A program made the position numbers and the translations under genes. Source: Cyclina sinensis (taxonomy: Eukaryota > Mollusca > Bivalvia > Venerida > Veneridae). From it: 64,000 nt of DNA. The stretch is from positions 27,196,304 through 27,260,303 of the forward strand of contig JAAONU010000004.1 of the NCBI GenBank assembly GCA_012932295.1, in the 5' to 3' direction. Under the pieces are notes generated by a model. The model had not been told where the DNA came from, searched no databases, and saw nothing but the letters and a program-made list of their open reading frames with translations. Of this stretch, positions 59,701-64,000 are shown piece after piece (the first letter of the stretch is position 1; every line of letters starts with the position of its first letter).

Positions 59701-60120
59701 CAGGTATTTTTAAGAAATTTTAACAAATGCTCGAGTACGAATTTTTGGACCGGAAGTTAGATGGAGTAATCAGTTTACCGGTTGCTCGTTTCCATCCCTT
59801 TTAGAAAGTATAGTAACAGTTCGTAAAGAAAGATTTCTCATTTAGCCTTAACGATGCTGATAAAGCCGAAGTGAGGTTGACAATTTTGTTAACTGAACTG
59901 TGCAGGCAACGTAGTACAGTAGTAACAGTAAATGCCGAAGACCTAAACCGAGGCTTACGCGGCCCATTAGTTATACTAAATGACTTGAGGAGAATTAAGA
60001 CAATATTTTGAAGCAATACGAACAAAACGTTCAACGCATGCTTATATATTTTGAAAATAAATTCCTACCTTGTGGAGCCGCGAGAACCACTGGAAGGAGA
60101 CAAAGAAGTAGAAGCTTCAT
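53702..60120 (-). CDS. Six-cysteine secreted peptide precursor, gene 2 (four exons, 115 aa)
   Basis: Coding exons on the - strand are 60,120-60,069, 57,959-57,915, 56,628-56,481 and 53,804-53,702 (52, 45, 148 and 103 nt). The first three lengths match gene 1 exactly, and all junctions are GT/AG with matching phases. Exon 1 is MKLLLLCLLPVVLAAPQ (signal peptide). Exon 2 is GSKRFLFGPLQLENI with the same KR. Exon 3 has LKCDVQIILDVVGS, AACEGECNK and HGCPLLCHT. Exon 4 begins with the identical IQNLAHYFHETPKPG and ends GLGDIGKK, again glycine plus two basic residues. Exon 3 is about three-quarters identical in protein to gene 1 (37 of 50). The genes are a tandem duplication that has diverged. Function is unknown to me; mature peptide, disulfides and amidation are inferences. 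Confidence 0.87.
54638..55902 (-). mobile_element. Family-1 element, reversed, in intron 3 of gene 2
   Basis: Read on the - strand it starts TAGCTCACCTTTCACGAAGT with the inverted GACAGAGTGAGCTTTTG and a CCGTCCGTCCGTCCGTCC tract. It ends CTCATGTGAGCGATACAGGG, then CCATCATG. About seven core units are present (CTAGAGTGTTAACAAG, CATATTTGGGCTCTGTGACC on the + strand). Confidence 0.85.
55903..56330. repeat. Diverged repeat fragment with TTGACCTT-rich units
   Basis: About three loose units around CACTTTGACCTTGAACTC and AATCATCTGCTGGCCAT. No clear ends. It resembles the interior of other elements of this window, but the family is not assigned. Confidence 0.4.
57915..57959 (-). CDS. Exon 2 of gene 2: 45-nt phase-symmetric, KR-bearing
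   Basis: Acceptor TTTTTGTATTCCAG, donor AATATCT/GTGAGT. Phase 1 at both borders, as in gene 1. The shared pattern is SKRF, then GP and Q at fixed positions, so the exon has been kept under coding constraint since the genes split. Confidence 0.8.
58378..58800. mobile_element. Foldback/MITE with ~65-bp imperfect inverted arms
   Basis: The left arm (AGGCTCTGTCATCGTCGG to ACCGTGGGACAATTG, about 58,384-58,452) pairs with the right arm (CAATTGTCCCACGGTCGATG to CCGACGATGAGGCTCTG, about 58,727-58,790). The interior is about 275 bases and non-coding. The right arm inverted contains CGTTCGATCC, resembling a B box, but no A box is found. Intron 1 of gene 2. Confidence 0.65.
58961..59799. mobile_element. 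hAT-like MITE with target-site duplication
   Basis: Ends AGACATGGCAACAAG and, inverted, AGGGATGGAAACGAG, flanked on both sides by TTTAGAAAGT (58,951-58,960 and 59,800-59,809). The GGAAACGAG-type end is typical of hAT elements; the visible direct repeat is 10 rather than 8 bases, perhaps partly by chance. Internal CGAGTACTCG palindromes. No transposase. Intron 1 of gene 2. Confidence 0.75.
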
Positions 60121-60653
60121 GTTCTGTGGAAATACGTATTGAAAAGGAATAAAAGATAAAATAAAATTCGGTAAAGAGGAAAATCATTCGAAATTAGATC
60201 ACTTGTACTTAAATCTGTTTTTGAACGTTTTATGTTCTATATGTATTTCTGTATAACTAAGTTCATTACGATTCCGTTTTATCACAATTTTCAAAGGATA
60301 GACATTAATAATAAGTAGGAGATAGTCTTTTTAAATTAACGAGTGATGATTCAAAATTGTCGGCCATATAAAAAGCCTATAAAATCATTCGTTTCTACAG
60401 TCAGGAGCTTGAAATATACCAATAAGTCAAATGACGTTATGAGAAATTACAAAGACACAACTCGTCCGCAGAACATATTTTTCAAAATTGCATTAAATAT
60501 TTATTGGATAAAAAAATTATCTATTTAATATTCCTTCAAGTAGTAGTTGTAGTATTATTATCAGAATTTCAAGGTCTTGTGACCAGAATATTTCGGAATG
60601 TCCGTGAAATTCAAGACACAATATATTTTTTTTAGAATATTGCAACGGCTTAC

Positions 60654-60696
60654 CTTTTCAGTAACTGATGCCTTCAGTAGGGAAGAATAAGACTGA
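60654..60696 (-). other. Probable 5' non-coding exon of gene 2
   Basis: Ends in ACTGAAAAG/GTAAGC, a strong donor. The coding exon is preceded by CGTATTTCCACAG/AACATG, a good acceptor 3 bases before the ATG. A start is proposed at CTCAGTC (about 60,696), about 25-30 bases downstream of a TATA-like GATAAAG (60,720-60,726). Confidence 0.5.
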
Positions 60697-60719
60697 GCTC
60701 TTTACATATTCTCTAATCT

Positions 60720-60726
60720 CTTTATC
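60720..60726 (-). promoter_or_regulatory. TATA-like element of gene 2
   Basis: GATAAAG within CAGATAAAGAGATT on the - strand. It is weaker than the TATAAAAGG of gene 1 but lies at the expected distance from the proposed start. Confidence 0.35.
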
Positions 60727-61099
60727 TGAATGCAAAAGGCCTAAGAGTTAAAGGGCCGTCACGATCTAAACCAACAGTCATGAGAATACACCAGACTTTC
60801 AATTCTGTTATAGAAAATAACCTGCACATAAATTATAAAGTACCAGCTTTCATGTACTAACAAGTTAAAACGAACGATTTTTACAACGGTCTATAGTGAA
60901 CTTACGAAAAACTCAAACACAAAGAGTATATTTAAACAAGAGCTTTAACTGTTAGTGGCGAATGTATCCGAAGAGTATTGTCTGCAAAAAGTGTTTGATT
61001 TTGAGTTGTGTTATTTATGTGGAATGGCAAATATATACAAACTGTAAAAATGCCTTTTATGCAGTAAGTACACTCAGACAGGACGGGAACATATAGGCA

Positions 61100-62300
61100 G
61101 ACAAAATGCAGACAAATTGATCGATGGACAGAAAGACGGACGATTTACGTGACACTGACTGATCGCGTGAACATTTGTAAGACGCTATTTCATGTTTGTG
61201 TTTGTTGTACTGAGGTTCAGAGCGGACACGAACATAAAGACTGGCTGGGTGACAGTATTTCTCCTAAGGTTGACAATATGTACTGTCCCACTAAAAACCA
61301 TATGATATTTATTTTATTTTACCAAATGTTTTTACCAAATCTGAAAAATATCGCTTAACAACTTCATAACAACAAAATATTTAGTCGTTTGATGCAAGCG
61401 GATATTTATTTACTACACGGAAAGTACGCCTGCGCAGGGCGTTATAAATATAGAAATAGACACTGGGATTCCAGAATCGGAAAACAGTGGTGAGTGTAAA
61501 AAAAGTCGCACGGCTGACAGTATATTTCTCTGTCTCTTTCTAGTAACAGTAAGAATACTTACTGGTTGGCCTATGGGGAATTTTACATGGGTGATAAAAT
61601 TGAGGTATAATAATTATATTATTCTGATACTGATTTCAGACCTTAACTCAGGTCTTGTTTGCGAATTTTTCTAATGAGAAGAACATGCGTGCAAGTTCCC
61701 ATTTAAAATCATTTGGCTTTACAGACGAATTAACAAAGGTTCTGACAGACGAATACACTGCAATACGATGCCTTTATTTCGTGAACATTTGTGCAAATTC
61801 ATTTAAGTAATTTTATGTAAAGCAAAGCTGGAGAGTGGGCACAAACATAAATCCAAAATACAGTCTTCCATGTACCATTTCGGCAGTGACTTTTACTATG
61901 GAGCCTCGGGTCTTGTTCGCACCAAGTGTGTGAATATGGTGAATACTTGTAGAATGTTAAATCAAAACCAGACGTCAAGAGCGACAGAAGTTGCACAGTG
62001 GTATTATATGCTAATTGAACGGACAGACAGACGGATGATTGTACCACGATGTCGCTGTTGAACAACTGTGTCAAGTAATCTCAAAACCCTTCGGTGTACC
62101 TTAAGTACAGAACCCATGCTAGAACTCCGGGTCTTTTTAACAACACGTCGTCTCATTGTGATGAAAATAAATTGTACACTTACTTTCAATGCTATTTTAC
62201 AATACAGACAATTAGGCAGATACTTGCATGGTTTTCGAAACGTGGCCTCTATCTAGTGAACATTTGTGCCAAGTAATTTCTTAAACCTGATGTAGCACAG
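61100..62300. repeat. Degenerate repeat cluster
   Basis: The phrase GTGAACATTTGTGC (with variants) recurs near 61,166, 61,781, 62,058 (diverged) and 62,258. It is followed by variants of CACGAACATAAA at some copies and preceded by GGACAGACAGACGG-type tracts. These look like reversed cores of another GTCC-headed element family, too decayed to bound. Small ORFs here are not convincing genes. Confidence 0.45.
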
Positions 62301-64000
62301 AATAAGAGAACAGGAACGAATATGAAGACTTATTTCAATTTTATTGTGTATATTTGACAACAATTTATGACATTGACCTTTGAAAACCGGTTTATGGTTA
62401 CTGGCCGTAACTATAACTAGCCTTTTTCTGATAATATCAGATAGCTAATCATAAGGTTCACGCACTTTTAACTTGCGAAGTATACAATTATTGTACAATG
62501 ACTTAGCGTTCAACACTGATAAAGAATAATTACTTTGTTTCATCAAATTTAATTTAATTTTAATTGTAAGTAAGAGAGTCAAAAGTTTGGTTAGACAGCT
62601 ATGCCGAACAAAATAGTTTTGAAGTTCGTTTTGTTGTTTGGGCAGGACAAAAAAGCGTTAGTTAAAATATATTGTGTCAAATTAAGGTGTTCATAAATTC
62701 TAGTATCTTCCATACACCAATTTTAGAAAATATAATAAAGGTACCAGAAAATATAAAGGTACCGAAACCGAAGTTCAGTTAATCCACCTTTTAAAAATTC
62801 TGAAGTTTTTTGGTAAAATTTTCAACATCTCATACGAATTGTCTTACTGATTTTTTTTTCAATATGAATGTGTGAATGTCAACCTGTAATAGAGCAGATT
62901 ATTGAAACAAAATCAGCTGTTTATCGTTATAGTTTTGAAAATCTTGTGTACACTGTATAAATTATAAACTAGAGAGACGAGTCATATCAAACATAAAACA
63001 AAAAATATAGCTCTGTTTTTGTTTCATTTGCTATGTTCCTTAACTTCAGATTAGATAGATTTGCATTTGTCCGTCCGTTTGTCTGTGTGTCTTTCCTTAC
63101 ATATAGCTCAAAACATTGTAGCAGGCACTGCTCATTTATAAAGACCGTATTTTGCGTTTTTTAAAAAAAAATTCAAATCTTTGCATATTAGAGTTATTGA
63201 TGTAAATTAAGTAAAAATAATTAACTAGATAGTTTGGAGTTATTGACGCCGCGTGGAAACTCTTTCAGTATTGAATGGGTTTCAATTTTGTACCATGGTG
63301 TTGCATAATCGCGACATAATATCCAGCCAACATTATAATTTTGGTTTACAAACATGTAATATGCTTAAGAATACCTCTACAAATTGATTATAAAGCCTTT
63401 GAGTAAAACAAATTCTACAAAAGTCAAAATACGGATGTCTTCTACCGTTGTTAAAAGCTTTTTGACACATCAAACTTTTTCAAAAACTCGAGTGTATGGT
63501 TTTTTAAATAGCTTTGTTTACTGACCTTCAACAAAGCTGAGAACAGTTGTTTGTAAGACGTTTTTTCAAATTAAAATATTCAGGTTTTTGAAAACATGCT
63601 TGGAAAATTTCAGTGAAAACGCATTTTAGCTAATTTTAATTAATATACTCAACATCACTAAACTCACGTCATCAGTTGGCTCGCGGTATTTGCATAGCGC
63701 CACCTAGCTGGTGTTTACATGTGTCACGGTTGACCCACTTTCGTTGTCCAATAAAGAAATAAAATATACCAGTTATAACCAGTATCTGGGTAAATAAATT
63801 GACACCTATGTCAGAAATTTCGTTTTTTATTATTTTCTTACAAAATTAATTGCAATAGAAGCCTTAACTAGTAAAAAATTGCTTTGTTTATTACTTCGTC
63901 TGCCACCCCCACCGGTTAAGTACTACTAATTAATATGCAAATGACCTAGACTGTGTCTATTGACTAAATAGGTTGCAATGTACTAAATTTGTGAATAAAC
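62300..64000. other. Unassigned AT-rich interval at the right edge
   Basis: No exon pair, RNA gene or complete element was found. A short TTGTCCGTCCGTTTGTCTG tract at about 63,066 hints at another truncated element. Confidence 0.5.

Overview
This window is eukaryotic, AT-rich and almost entirely non-coding. Genes have introns with GT/AG splice sites, there are no bacterial-style operons, and the sequence is packed with short non-autonomous transposons. Many of these carry GTCCGTCC-rich 5' ends and internal 145-170 bp tandem repeats, which is typical of bivalve mollusc genomes. I infer a marine bivalve, probably a clam; nothing in the window identifies the species.

Positions 1 to about 34,860 are three tandem copies of one unit of about 13 kb: A about 1-12,606, B about 12,607-25,540, C about 25,541-34,862. 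Each starts with a 40-bp minisatellite, which in B and C is organised into 7-mer higher-order repeats of 279 bp. The copies differ by transposon insertions, so each serves as an empty-site control for the others. A and B share insertions that C lacks, so C split off first. I see no intact gene in the unit. It contains exon-like relics (an open stretch near 31,560-31,824 that is broken in A and B) and a GC-richer island near 3,434, 17,145 and 30,255 that has diverged much less than its surroundings.

From 34,870 to 45,100 the sequence is mostly transposons, plus a possible small signal-anchor ORF at 36,047-36,265 behind a CCAAT box, and some weak splice-bounded islands on the + strand.

From 45,156 to 60,700 lie two paralogous, head-to-tail, four-exon genes on the - strand. 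They encode secreted six-cysteine peptides of about 113 and 115 residues. Exon 1 encodes the signal peptide. Exon 2 is a 45-nt phase-symmetric exon carrying a KR dibasic site. Exon 3 carries five cysteines, including two C-x3-C pairs. Exon 4 carries the last cysteine and a C-terminal G-R-K or G-K-K, the form of a precursor amidation signal. In both genes the stop codon lies inside an AATAAA. I do not recognise the family; a peptide hormone or antimicrobial precursor is possible. Their introns hold a decayed LINE, a perfect 61-bp-arm palindrome, a foldback element, a hAT-like MITE with target duplication and a reversed 1.26 kb element. The interval between the genes holds a tRNA-derived SINE. 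From 60,730 to the end I see only repeat fragments and unassigned sequence.
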